Source: JBBIII01 sp037446575 (lineage in GTDB: Bacteria > Bacteroidota > Ignavibacteria > UBA10030). Taken from it: a stretch of DNA of 64,000 nucleotides. The notes under the pieces were generated by a model. The model saw only the letters and a program-made list of their open reading frames with translations. It was not told where the DNA came from and ran no database searches. Of the stretch, positions 52,458-60,849 are shown piece after piece. The translations under genes and the position numbers were made by a program. The stretch spans positions 1-64,000 of the forward strand of contig JBBIII010000004.1 in assembly GCA_037446575.1 (NCBI GenBank), read 5' to 3'. Positions within the stretch are counted from its first letter, which is position 1. The number at the start of each line of letters is the position of its first letter.

Positions 52458-53219
52458 TTATTTCGTCCATTTTTTTAATTCAATTTTTTTGCCGTCAAAA
52501 ACCGCGTATGTGTTTTCAAGAATCCAGTTGCCAAGATTTATATAAGCACCGGCGCCAAATTTTTTGTGACAAGATTTATGGTTATGGCCCATTACCACAA
52601 AATCAAATCCCTCATTAATTTTTTGAGCCGCAAAATTAAACATTCCATCACCTTCAAAAGTTCTTTTGTTCGTATAACGGCGGCTTGTACGTGATGACCA
52701 TCGAGCTATACTGCCAGTAATATCTGGATGAATAAGAGAAAATAAAAAAATGTTGATTTTACTGCGCAATATAAGTTTGAGCGTTTTATAACCAAAATCG
52801 TCTTTTAGCAGTCCATCGCCATGATGAATGAGAAATCGCTTGCCATAAATTTCTGTTTCAATCGGGTCTAAGTGTATTTCCATTCCAAGTTCTTTATAAA
52901 AATAATTTTTCACCCAAAAATCGTGATTGCCAGCGATAAAAAAAATCCTAATTCCTATATCAGTTAATTCCGCAATTTTTGTAAGAATTCTAAAAAATTT
53001 TTTTGGCACAACCGATTTGTATTCAAACCAATAATCAAATAAATCACCCACAATATATAATTGCTCGGCGTCTCGCTTAATAGAATCTAAGAATCGAATA
53101 ATTCGCAATTCTTTAAGTCGCTCTTCCTCGTCGGAGCCAATGCCAAGGTGAGCGTCTGAAAAAAAATAAATTTTCTTTCGGTTCACTTTTATTTTATGAA
53201 TAAATTTCTTTTTTACCAT
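52458..53219 (-). CDS. lpxH: UDP-2,3-diacylglucosamine pyrophosphatase (LpxH-type)
   Basis: A 253-aa calcineurin-like metallophosphoesterase. The metal site motifs are in order: FSDAHLG, GDLFDYW, GNHDFWV, HHGDG and GHNH. The FDYWFEY segment and length fit LpxH, which removes UMP from UDP-diacyl-glucosamine in lipid A synthesis. Some Bacteroidota enzymes of this type carry a C-terminal extension, absent here. It sits upstream of PBP1A, so envelope lipid and wall genes are clustered. Confidence 0.88.
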   Translation of the reverse strand: MVKKKFIHKIKVNRKKIYFFSDAHLGIGSDEEERLKELRIIRFLDSIKRDAEQLYIVGDLFDYWFEYKSVVPKKFFRILTKIAELTDIGIRIFFIAGNHDFWVKNYFYKELGMEIHLDPIETEIYGKRFLIHHGDGLLKDDFGYKTLKLILRSKINIFLFSLIHPDITGSIARWSSRTSRRYTNKRTFEGDGMFNFAAQKINEGFDFVVMGHNHKSCHKKFGAGAYINLGNWILENTYAVFDGKKIELKKWTK

Positions 53220-53342
53220 TAAAAATAATCCTTACAATTTATTAGATACCGAAAAATTGAAGGAAAATCAAGAAATACAAGCTCATATATAACCTTGCAT
53301 CTCGGAACCTATTTCTTTATTATTCAATCGGAAAAATTGCAA

Positions 53343-54398
53343 ATGAAAACATCGAAAACATCTTCACGAAAACGACAGCACATTGATATTACGCTTAAAA
53401 AGGATGTCTCGTTTCGGAGTAAAACCGCAGGGTTCGAAAAATGGGAATTCATTCATAATGCTTTGCCAGAAATAAATCGTTCAGAGATAAATACTTCATC
53501 CTCTTTTTTAGGCAAGAAAATTTCATTCCCGTTAATCATTTCTAGTATGACTGGCGGTTATTCGGATGCCGAAAAAATAAATCGTTTATTAGCTGAAGTA
53601 TGCGCGCAAAAAAAAATCGGTTTGGGTGTTGGTAGTCAGCGCCAAGCATTAGAAAGCAACAAGCATCATCGTTCATTTTCTATTGTACGCGAGATTGCGT
53701 CCGATATTCCGATTTTTGGAAATATAGGCGCTGTAGAAGCGGCAAAACTAAAAGATGTGTCGCCGGTCTTAAGACTAATAGATTTGATAGAAGCGGATGG
53801 TTTTGCGATTCACCTAAATCCGTTGCAGGAACTTTTACAACGCGAAGGCGAACCGAAATTTCGAGGCGTCCTTTCGGCAATCGAGATGTTTGCAAAATCG
53901 ATTTCAATTCCTATTATTGTAAAAGAGATTGGGTCTGGAATTTCTGCCGAAGTAGCTAAAAAGCTGATAGATGTTGGCGTGCAAATTATAGATGTGGCTG
54001 GCGCCGGCGGCACAAGCTGGGCAGGCGTTGAGATAATACGAAGGGGAGAGAAAAATAAGAAGAAAAATAATTTTTCGGAATTTTGGGATTGGGGTATTCC
54101 AACCGTTGAAGCTTTGAGAGATGTATGCGCGCTTAAAAATAAATCGACTGAATTAAAAGTGATTTCATCTGGAGGAATAACAAACGGCGTGGAAATGGCA
54201 AAATCAATAGCTTTCGGAGCTGATTATGTTGCAACGGCGCGTCTTATATTAATTGCGCTGATTAATGGCGGTTTGAAAACCGCGCTCGAGTTAGTAAATG
54301 AATGGGAGAATGAACTAAAAAACGCGATGTTTTTAACCGGGTCGAGCTCGATTTCAGTTTTACAAACAAAAAAAATGGTAAGGAAAGATTGGCTTTAG
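53343..54398 (+). CDS. fni: Isopentenyl-diphosphate delta-isomerase, type 2 (FMN-dependent)
   Basis: A 351-aa flavoenzyme that interconverts IPP and DMAPP. Recognisable segments are SSRKRQHIDITLKKDV at the N-terminus, SSMTGGYSDAEKINRLLAEVC, GLGVGSQRQAL, AIHLNPLQELLQREGEPKF, IIVKEIGSGIS, DVAGAGGTSWAGVE and ISSGGITNGVEMAKSIAFGADY. I use the ATG at 53343; an in-frame TTG 16 codons earlier adds a hydrophobic stretch not expected in this soluble enzyme. The prenyl synthase gene follows after three bases. Confidence 0.95.
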   Translation: MKTSKTSSRKRQHIDITLKKDVSFRSKTAGFEKWEFIHNALPEINRSEINTSSSFLGKKISFPLIISSMTGGYSDAEKINRLLAEVCAQKKIGLGVGSQRQALESNKHHRSFSIVREIASDIPIFGNIGAVEAAKLKDVSPVLRLIDLIEADGFAIHLNPLQELLQREGEPKFRGVLSAIEMFAKSISIPIIVKEIGSGISAEVAKKLIDVGVQIIDVAGAGGTSWAGVEIIRRGEKNKKKNNFSEFWDWGIPTVEALRDVCALKNKSTELKVISSGGITNGVEMAKSIAFGADYVATARLILIALINGGLKTALELVNEWENELKNAMFLTGSSSISVLQTKKMVRKDWL

Positions 54399-54401
54399 AT
54401 T

Positions 54402-55379
54402 ATGAATCCACAAATGAAATACGATAGATGTAAATGCGCAATAGAAAAATATCTGCGTAATTTTATCTGCATTCAAAAACCTTATTCTTTATATCAGCCG
54501 ATAAAATATGTTCTATCAAGCGGAGGCAAAAGAATACGCCCTGTTATCACATTGCTTTGTTGTGAAGCAGTTGGAGGAGAAAGTTCAAATGCTTTACACG
54601 CCGGCGCGGCAATAGAAATATTACATAATTTCACACTTGTTCATGATGATATAATGGATAATGCTACGACACGGCGAGGCAGGCTTACAGTGCATAAAAA
54701 ATGGGATGAAAATGTGGCTTTGCTTGCTGGTGATGCGCTTCTTTCCTTGGCATACCGCGCTTTGTTAAGAACAGAATCTTCACGCATAAGAGAAATTAGT
54801 AAAATATTTACAGAAGGCGTTCTAACAATATGCGAAGGACAGGCGTTAGATAAAGAGTTCGAAACCCGGCATCGAGTTCATGTTAATGAATATCTATCTA
54901 TGATCGAAAAGAAAACAGGGATGCTTGTTTCTGTATCGGCGCAAGTAGGCGCATTAATTGGAAACGCTCAACCAGCAGAATTGACCGCTCTGCGTCGTTA
55001 TGGAGAGTATGTTGGCCGCGCTTTTCAAATACAGGATGATTTGTTAGATATAATAGCGGATGAAAAAGAGTTTGGAAAAAACATTGGGAGCGATTTAGTA
55101 GAAGGAAAAAAAACATTTTTATTGCTCGAGGCGCTTCGTAAAGCAAAAGGCGAACAAAAGAAATCGCTTCAAAAAATATTCATTAATGGAGGCGCACCGC
55201 GTAGTCAAATAAAGTTGTACCGCAAAATCTATGAAGAGACCGGAGCAATCGATTCTGCAAAGAGAAGGATTTCCGACGATATAGTTGAAGCAAAAAATCA
55301 GCTTTCGAACTTGAAAGCGTCGGTAGCAAAAGAGACCCTTTTGTGGCTTACGGATAAACTTTTGAATAGGACTTATTAA
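54402..55379 (+). CDS. Polyprenyl diphosphate synthase
   Basis: A 325-aa trans-prenyltransferase. The first aspartate-rich motif is HDDIMDNATTRRG (Asp82, Asp83, Asp86) and the second QIQDDLLDIIAD. SSGGKRIRPVI binds IPP. Phenylalanine at the fifth position before the first motif suggests a short (C15-C20) product, but helix-level modelling would be needed, and an octaprenyl-type quinone side-chain synthase remains possible. It works on the DMAPP/IPP pool set by the isomerase encoded immediately upstream. Confidence 0.92.
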   Translation: MNPQMKYDRCKCAIEKYLRNFICIQKPYSLYQPIKYVLSSGGKRIRPVITLLCCEAVGGESSNALHAGAAIEILHNFTLVHDDIMDNATTRRGRLTVHKKWDENVALLAGDALLSLAYRALLRTESSRIREISKIFTEGVLTICEGQALDKEFETRHRVHVNEYLSMIEKKTGMLVSVSAQVGALIGNAQPAELTALRRYGEYVGRAFQIQDDLLDIIADEKEFGKNIGSDLVEGKKTFLLLEALRKAKGEQKKSLQKIFINGGAPRSQIKLYRKIYEETGAIDSAKRRISDDIVEAKNQLSNLKASVAKETLLWLTDKLLNRTY

Positions 55380-55383
55380 AATA

Positions 55384-55653
55384 ATGATTGAGCGGGAAGT
55401 AACGATTCGAAATAAAGCGGGTCTCCATACGCGTCCGGCAGCGGCAATAGTAAAATTAGCCGCAAAATATCAATCGGAATTTTATATTGAAAAAGACGAT
55501 ATGCAAATCAATGGTAAAAGTATTATAGGTGTTATGACTTTAGCCGCAGAACAAGGTTCTGTTCTTACTTTGAAATTTGATGGTTCTGATGAAGAAGATG
55601 CGTTTAAAGCGATGGCTGAGTTGTTCGAAAGCGGATTTGGAGAACCTAAATAA
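55384..55653 (+). CDS. ptsH: Phosphocarrier protein HPr
   Basis: An 89-aa HPr. The phosphorylated His15 is in NKAGLHTRPAA, and Ser46 lies in INGKSIIGVM, the site of HPr kinase in organisms that have it. It accepts phosphate from enzyme I, encoded 42 bases downstream. No sugar-specific EII gene is in the window, so it may serve a regulatory or incomplete PTS. It begins five bases after the prenyl synthase gene. Confidence 0.96.
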   Translation: MIEREVTIRNKAGLHTRPAAAIVKLAAKYQSEFYIEKDDMQINGKSIIGVMTLAAEQGSVLTLKFDGSDEEDAFKAMAELFESGFGEPK

Positions 55654-55695
55654 AAAAGTTACCATATAAAACTTGAAAAAATAACATGTGAAAAT

Positions 55696-57450
55696 ATGGA
55701 TCGAATTATAAGAGATGAACAAAAATTAAAAGGCATAGCAGCATCGCCAGGCATTGTTATTGGACCTGTTTACATTTATCGTAAGCATGAACCTACCATT
55801 CAAATTCGCACAATTGATAATGCCGAAGTAAAAATAGAAGTTGAACGATTAAAAAATGCAATTGCGCGATCTAAAAAAGAAATATCAAAAATATATGAAT
55901 TTGCAGAGCAGAAATTAGGCAAGGAGCAATCTAAAATTATTGAGGCGCAATTATTAATTCTTGAAGATAAAATATTATTTGACACAATTATCGGACGATT
56001 GCGGAAAGAGAAAAAAAACGTAGAGTTTTTATTAAACGATGAAATGAAAAAATATCATCAGTTGATGTTGATGTCAAAAGATGCGTATGCGCGCGAACGA
56101 GCCGATGATTTGCTTGATGTCGAAAACCGGATTTTACGTAATCTTGAGGAACAGAAGCTGACGTCTAAAATTGACGGTTCTCAGATAATTGTCTCGCATA
56201 ATATTGCCGCTGCCGATGCTTTGATCTTCAGCAGAAACGATGTGCTTGCCTATGTTACCGAATTAGGCGGTTCTACATCGCATATGGCTTTGTTAACACG
56301 AGCGTTGAAAATACCTGCAGTTGTAGGCGTGCGCCAGGTAGCGTCAATTGTCAATACTAACGATGAAATAATTGTAGATGGTTATAGCGGAGTTGTAATT
56401 ATCAACCCAACTGCCGAAACATTGAGACGTTATAATAGAAAGAAAGAACAATTCAGCGCTTATGAGGAAACTCTGGCAAAATTAAAAAATCTTTCTGCGG
56501 AAACGCTTGATGGACGCCGAATTAAACTTGGGGCAAATATTGAATTAGAAGAAGAACTTGAATTTATAAAACTTCAAGGCGCTGAAGGAATCGGACTTTA
56601 TAGAACTGAAAGTTTGTTGTTGGGCAAAGAAGTATTTCCTAGTGAAGATGAACAATATGAAGTCTACCATAGAATAGCTGAGTCTGTCTATCCGGAGCAG
56701 GCAATAATCCGCACATTCGATATTGGCGGAGATAAATTTATGGCTCATACTTTTAAGGAAAATAATCCATTCCTTGGATGGCGTGGTATTCGAGTTATGT
56801 TGGATAAACCTCAAATCTTTTTAGATCAATTGCGCGCAATTCTTCGTGCGAGCTTAAGGAAAAATCTTGCTATCATGTTCCCGATGGTAACAAATCTTAA
56901 AGAAGTACAGCTTGGCAAACAGCTTATTAATCAAGCTAAAGATGATTTACGTAATAAAGGGATTCCTTTCGACGAGAAGATCCAATTAGGCGTTATGATT
57001 GAAGTGCCTGCGGCGGCTGTTATAGCAGATCATTTAGCAAAAGAGGTAAGTTTTTTAAGTATAGGCACAAACGACTTGATACAATACTTGCTTGCGGTAG
57101 ATAGAGGAAATGATGTTGTTTCAGATTTATTTCAAGAATTTCATCCGGCAGTAATTCGGTTTTTAAGACGTATTATCGAACGAGGAAAACAAGAAAATGT
57201 GTGGGTTGGAATGTGCGGGCAAATGGCAGGCGATCCGCTTGCGACAATTTTATTAATTGGGCTTGGATTAGATGAATTCAGCGTTGTGCCTTCTGTGCTT
57301 CCGGAGATCAAAAAAATAATTCGTTCTATTCATTATACAGAGGCGCAACATGTAGCAGAACGCGTCCTTTCCATGCAATCTGAAGATGAAATTGAAGCTT
57401 TCCTCAAAAATTTAATGAGACATAAATTTCCCGATATACCTGTAAGTTGA
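55696..57450 (+). CDS. ptsI: PTS enzyme I (PEP-protein phosphotransferase)
   Basis: A 584-aa enzyme. The N-terminal HPr-binding domain and swivelling domain carry the active His196 in GGSTSHMALLTRALKIPAVVG. The C-terminal PEP-binding barrel has GAEGIGLYRTESLL, IIRTFDIGGDK, FLGWRGIR, SIGTNDLIQYLLAVDR and the WVGMCGQMAGDP cysteine. It transfers phosphate from PEP to HPr. Full length and uninterrupted. Confidence 0.97.
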   Translation: MDRIIRDEQKLKGIAASPGIVIGPVYIYRKHEPTIQIRTIDNAEVKIEVERLKNAIARSKKEISKIYEFAEQKLGKEQSKIIEAQLLILEDKILFDTIIGRLRKEKKNVEFLLNDEMKKYHQLMLMSKDAYARERADDLLDVENRILRNLEEQKLTSKIDGSQIIVSHNIAAADALIFSRNDVLAYVTELGGSTSHMALLTRALKIPAVVGVRQVASIVNTNDEIIVDGYSGVVIINPTAETLRRYNRKKEQFSAYEETLAKLKNLSAETLDGRRIKLGANIELEEELEFIKLQGAEGIGLYRTESLLLGKEVFPSEDEQYEVYHRIAESVYPEQAIIRTFDIGGDKFMAHTFKENNPFLGWRGIRVMLDKPQIFLDQLRAILRASLRKNLAIMFPMVTNLKEVQLGKQLINQAKDDLRNKGIPFDEKIQLGVMIEVPAAAVIADHLAKEVSFLSIGTNDLIQYLLAVDRGNDVVSDLFQEFHPAVIRFLRRIIERGKQENVWVGMCGQMAGDPLATILLIGLGLDEFSVVPSVLPEIKKIIRSIHYTEAQHVAERVLSMQSEDEIEAFLKNLMRHKFPDIPVS

Positions 57451-57468
57451 AAAAAATAGGAGTTGAAC

Positions 57469-58521
57469 ATGACGCTCGAAGACATAAAAAAAGTTGATCC
57501 AAAAGGAATGTATAATTGGATAGCGAACTTTCCAAATCAAATTGAAGAAGCTGTAAGAATTGGGAAGCAAGCCAATTTCAGACTAAATACAAAAGGAATT
57601 AAAAATATTCTATTGACTGGTTTGGGTGGTTCTGCAATTGGAGGCGATTTATTGCGTTCATATCTTTCTACAGAGTTGGAGATTCCATTTATAGTGAATC
57701 GATACTACACGCTTCCGAAATTTGTATCTTCTCGAACATTAGTTATAGTATCCAGTTATTCAGGAAATACAGAGGAGACAATATCTGCTTATAAAGAAGC
57801 AATAAAAAAGAGAGCACAGATTTTGTGCATAAGCACTGGAGGCGAAGTTGCAAAAATTGCGCAGAAGCGAAGACATCCGTGGATACAAATTCCGCCCGGC
57901 TTGTCACCGCGCGCCGCGTTGGGATTTTCTTTTTTCCCCCTGCTCATTGCTCTAACCCGACTTGGTTTAATAAAATCGAAAGAGAAGGATATAAAAGAAA
58001 CGGTTCAACTTTTAAGAACTAAAATATCAATTTATAGCGACCCAGCGGACAGTACTAATGCGCCGCTTAACTTAGCAAAGGAGCTTAAAGATAAATTGCC
58101 GGTAATTTATTCGCCCGCTGAATTTTTTGATACCGTAAATATCCGTTGGCGAGGTCAAATTGCTGAAAATTCCAAACAACTGGCTTGGGGTCATGTATTG
58201 CCAGAAATGAACCATAATGAATTGGTTGGATGGAAAGTATTAAAAGATTTGATGAAACAGATGCATGTGGTTTTTCTTAAAGATTCTGGAACTCACAAAC
58301 GCGTAAAGACACGCGAAGAAATAACAAAGCAAATAATTCTTCAATATGCCGGAGCTGTAACAGAAATACATAGTGAAGGCAAGTCCCTTTTAGCCCGTTT
58401 ATTTTCTCTCATACATTTAGGCGATTGGGTAACTCTTTATCTTTCCATTCTTAATAATGAAGACCCAGAACCAGTTGCGGTAATTGACCATCTGAAAAAT
58501 GAATTATCTAAAGTGAAATAG
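57469..58521 (+). CDS. Bifunctional phosphoglucose/phosphomannose isomerase
   Basis: A 350-aa SIS-fold isomerase. TGLGGSAIGGDLLRSYL and VSSYSGNTEETISAYKEA bind the sugar phosphate, and PEMNHNELVGW contains the catalytic histidine/glutamate region of the PGI/PMI family. It links glucose-6-P, fructose-6-P and mannose-6-P. I start at the ATG at 57469, six bases after AGGAG; the in-frame TTG at 57463 lies too close to that site. It follows ptsI by 18 bases, so it is probably part of the same transcript. Confidence 0.93.
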   Translation: MTLEDIKKVDPKGMYNWIANFPNQIEEAVRIGKQANFRLNTKGIKNILLTGLGGSAIGGDLLRSYLSTELEIPFIVNRYYTLPKFVSSRTLVIVSSYSGNTEETISAYKEAIKKRAQILCISTGGEVAKIAQKRRHPWIQIPPGLSPRAALGFSFFPLLIALTRLGLIKSKEKDIKETVQLLRTKISIYSDPADSTNAPLNLAKELKDKLPVIYSPAEFFDTVNIRWRGQIAENSKQLAWGHVLPEMNHNELVGWKVLKDLMKQMHVVFLKDSGTHKRVKTREEITKQIILQYAGAVTEIHSEGKSLLARLFSLIHLGDWVTLYLSILNNEDPEPVAVIDHLKNELSKVK

Positions 58522-58712
58522 ATAAATATTTGGAAAAATCGCAATATGTTATCATTTACAATTAGTGTATGGAATGCTTAAAATTTTTTTAGAGATGATA
58601 CTTTTTGAAAGTAACCTATAAATATCTTGCATTTCAGCACACGAGAGAATATATTACAAACACTTAAGTGTCCGATGAAAAATAAGTCAAACAAATTATT
58701 CAGAAAACAGTT

Positions 58713-59399
58713 ATGCTTACAGAAGAAATAAATTTTCTCAGGAACGTGCCAATTTTTGCCGATCTTGATGATAAAGATTTGCAAAAAATTATAAAATTGG
58801 GCACTCGCCAAAAATATAAAAAGGGAAACATCGTTGTATTAGAACAAGAAAGCGGAGCGGCGCTTTTTGTAATTATTTCTGGCAAAGTTAAAGTTGTGAG
58901 AATGGACGAAGATGGGCGCGAGGTAATTCTCTCTATGTTTGGTCCAGGTGAATTTTTCGGAGAGATGGCGCTTTTAGATGGACTTGCGAGATCGGCAAGC
59001 GTTGTAGCAACTGTAAAATCGGAATTGTTTATGATTCATCGGCGAGACTTTTTGGAGCTTCTACATGATTTTCCAACAGTGGCAATTTCATTGCTCGCCG
59101 AGCTGGCAATGCGTTTGCGTAAAGCTGATATGCAAATAAAAAGTTTATCTCTAAAAGACGCCGCAGGGCGTGTAGCTAATGTTTTACTTATACTTGCAGA
59201 TGATGTAGGGATATTTCGTAAGGGAAAAGTTGAGATTGACGATGTTCCCCTTCAACAGGATATTGCCAACATGGCAGGCACTTCGCGTGAAACGGTTTCA
59301 CGTATGCTTCATCAATTTATTGAAGCAGGGGAAGTACAAGTGAAGGGAAGTCGAATCATATTGAACGATTATGAAACATTCCGAAAAAAATATTTATAA
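58713..59399 (+). CDS. Crp/Fnr-family transcription regulator
   Basis: A 228-aa regulator. The cyclic-nucleotide-binding-fold domain spans about 10-125 (LFVIISGKVKVVRMDEDGREVILSMFGPGEFFGEMALLDGLARSASVVA) and keeps the FGEMALLDGxxRSA signature of the effector pocket. The HTH is at about 168-215 (QQDIANMAGTSRETVSRMLHQF). There is no N-terminal cysteine cluster, so it is Crp-like rather than an Fe-S Fnr. The 191 bases upstream hold its promoter, with no clear operator seen. Confidence 0.93.
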   Translation: MLTEEINFLRNVPIFADLDDKDLQKIIKLGTRQKYKKGNIVVLEQESGAALFVIISGKVKVVRMDEDGREVILSMFGPGEFFGEMALLDGLARSASVVATVKSELFMIHRRDFLELLHDFPTVAISLLAELAMRLRKADMQIKSLSLKDAAGRVANVLLILADDVGIFRKGKVEIDDVPLQQDIANMAGTSRETVSRMLHQFIEAGEVQVKGSRIILNDYETFRKKYL

Positions 59400-59471
59400 A
59401 AGTGCCCCATTGCAATTAAAAAAAATGCGCGGGACACATGAGTGTATGAATTCAGACGTTAATAGGAAAAT

Positions 59472-60341
59472 ATGGTTGAGAACGGGCATGGGCTAATAGA
59501 AAAAACAAATAGTCTCGATAATGTTCGTGTGGATCTTCATCTGCATACTACATATTCAGATGGAGTGCTTTCAGTTAGCGAACTTATGAGGCGAGTAAAA
59601 TCCGCAGGACTTTCTGTAATTTCAGTAACAGATCATGACAATGTAGGCGCAATTGATGAGGCGGTCGAGACTGGCAACAGTTTAGGCATAGAAGTAATTA
59701 CAGGCGTTGAGTTAAGCATTGCCATGAATGATAAAGACATTCATTTGCTTGCATACTTTATCGATCACAAGAATCAGAAATTGGTAGATTATTTAACATT
59801 TTTTAGGTATGAACGCCTTAAGCGTGCAGAGCGAATTGTACAAAAGCTGAATGAAATTAATATTCCTCTCAAATTGGACGCCGTACTTGATCAAGCTGGT
59901 ATAGGTTCAGTAGGACGTCCGCATATTGCAAGCGCGCTACTGGAAGAGGGACTTACCGAGACATATCAAGAAGCTTTTATGAAATATATCGGTTTTGGCG
60001 CCCCTGCTTATGAGAAGAAGTATCAACTCTCGCCTTTAGAAATGACGAAGCTAATCGCGCAGGCGGGCGGACTTTCGTTTTTGGCGCATCCCGGAAAATA
60101 CACAACTGATTTTGAATTATCTACGCTTATTCATTCCGGTTTAGATGGAATTGAAGTCGTACATCCTTCACATAACGAAAACAGGCAAGATTTTTATAGA
60201 AGTGTTGCTCAACAATATTTTTTACTTGAATGCGGCGGTTCAGATTTCCACGGCGGTAAAAAGGAAGACGATGAAACGCTTGGCACTTATACTGTATCGC
60301 TAGATGTTGTAGAAGATATGCGCAATAGACTTTTTATATGA
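59472..60341 (+). CDS. PHP-domain metallophosphoesterase (YciV/RNase AM-like)
   Basis: A 289-aa protein of the PHP family. Metal-binding motifs are VDLHLHTTYSDG, VTDHDNVGAI, TGVELSI, LLAYFID, RPHIASAL, FLAHPGKY and GGSDFHGGKK. The size and order fit the 3',5'-nucleotide bisphosphate phosphatase / 5'-3' RNA-trimming branch (YciV). Whether pAp or RNA ends are the main substrate here is not shown by sequence. Lumazine synthase follows six bases later. Confidence 0.9.
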   Translation: MVENGHGLIEKTNSLDNVRVDLHLHTTYSDGVLSVSELMRRVKSAGLSVISVTDHDNVGAIDEAVETGNSLGIEVITGVELSIAMNDKDIHLLAYFIDHKNQKLVDYLTFFRYERLKRAERIVQKLNEINIPLKLDAVLDQAGIGSVGRPHIASALLEEGLTETYQEAFMKYIGFGAPAYEKKYQLSPLEMTKLIAQAGGLSFLAHPGKYTTDFELSTLIHSGLDGIEVVHPSHNENRQDFYRSVAQQYFLLECGGSDFHGGKKEDDETLGTYTVSLDVVEDMRNRLFI

Positions 60342-60347
60342 GGTAAC

Positions 60348-60839
60348 TTGAATAGAAAAAATATAGATAAAAAAAAACTTACTGTTTTAGCAGAAAAATT
60401 TAGAATTGCAATTGTTGTAAGCAATTTTAACGATTTTATAACCTTGAAGCTTTTAGAAAGCGCGGAACAATGTCTAAAGGAACATAAAGTCCCTCAAAAA
60501 AATCGATGTGTTTTTTATTGTCCCGGCGCGTTCGAATTACCGCAAGTTGCCAATATGTTAGCGGCGAAAAAAAAGTGGGATGCCATTATATGTCTTGGCG
60601 CAGTTATTCGCGGAGAGACCCCTCATTTCGATTACGTATGTTCTGAGACTGCTAGAGGAATTCAAGACGTAGCTCTAAAACATTCTATTCCGATAGTTTT
60701 TGGCGTTCTAACTACTGATAATGAAAAGCAGGCGCTCGCAAGAGTTGGCGGTTCTCAAGGAGATAAAGGTTGGGATGCGGCGCTAACAGCATTAGAAATG
60801 GTCTCACTTCAAAAGAAAATCAAATTGAATAGATTTTAA
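60348..60839 (+). CDS. ribH: 6,7-dimethyl-8-ribityllumazine synthase
   Basis: A 163-aa enzyme of riboflavin synthesis. FRIAIVVSNFNDFITLKLLESA, CPGAFELPQVANML, ICLGAVIRGETPHFDYVC with the catalytic histidine, PIVFGVLTTDNEKQALARVGG and GWDAALTALEM are family marks. It starts at TTG, supported by GAGGT just upstream. Other rib genes are not in the window. Confidence 0.96.
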   Translation: MNRKNIDKKKLTVLAEKFRIAIVVSNFNDFITLKLLESAEQCLKEHKVPQKNRCVFYCPGAFELPQVANMLAAKKKWDAIICLGAVIRGETPHFDYVCSETARGIQDVALKHSIPIVFGVLTTDNEKQALARVGGSQGDKGWDAALTALEMVSLQKKIKLNRF

Positions 60840-60849
60840 CAGCACTAAA

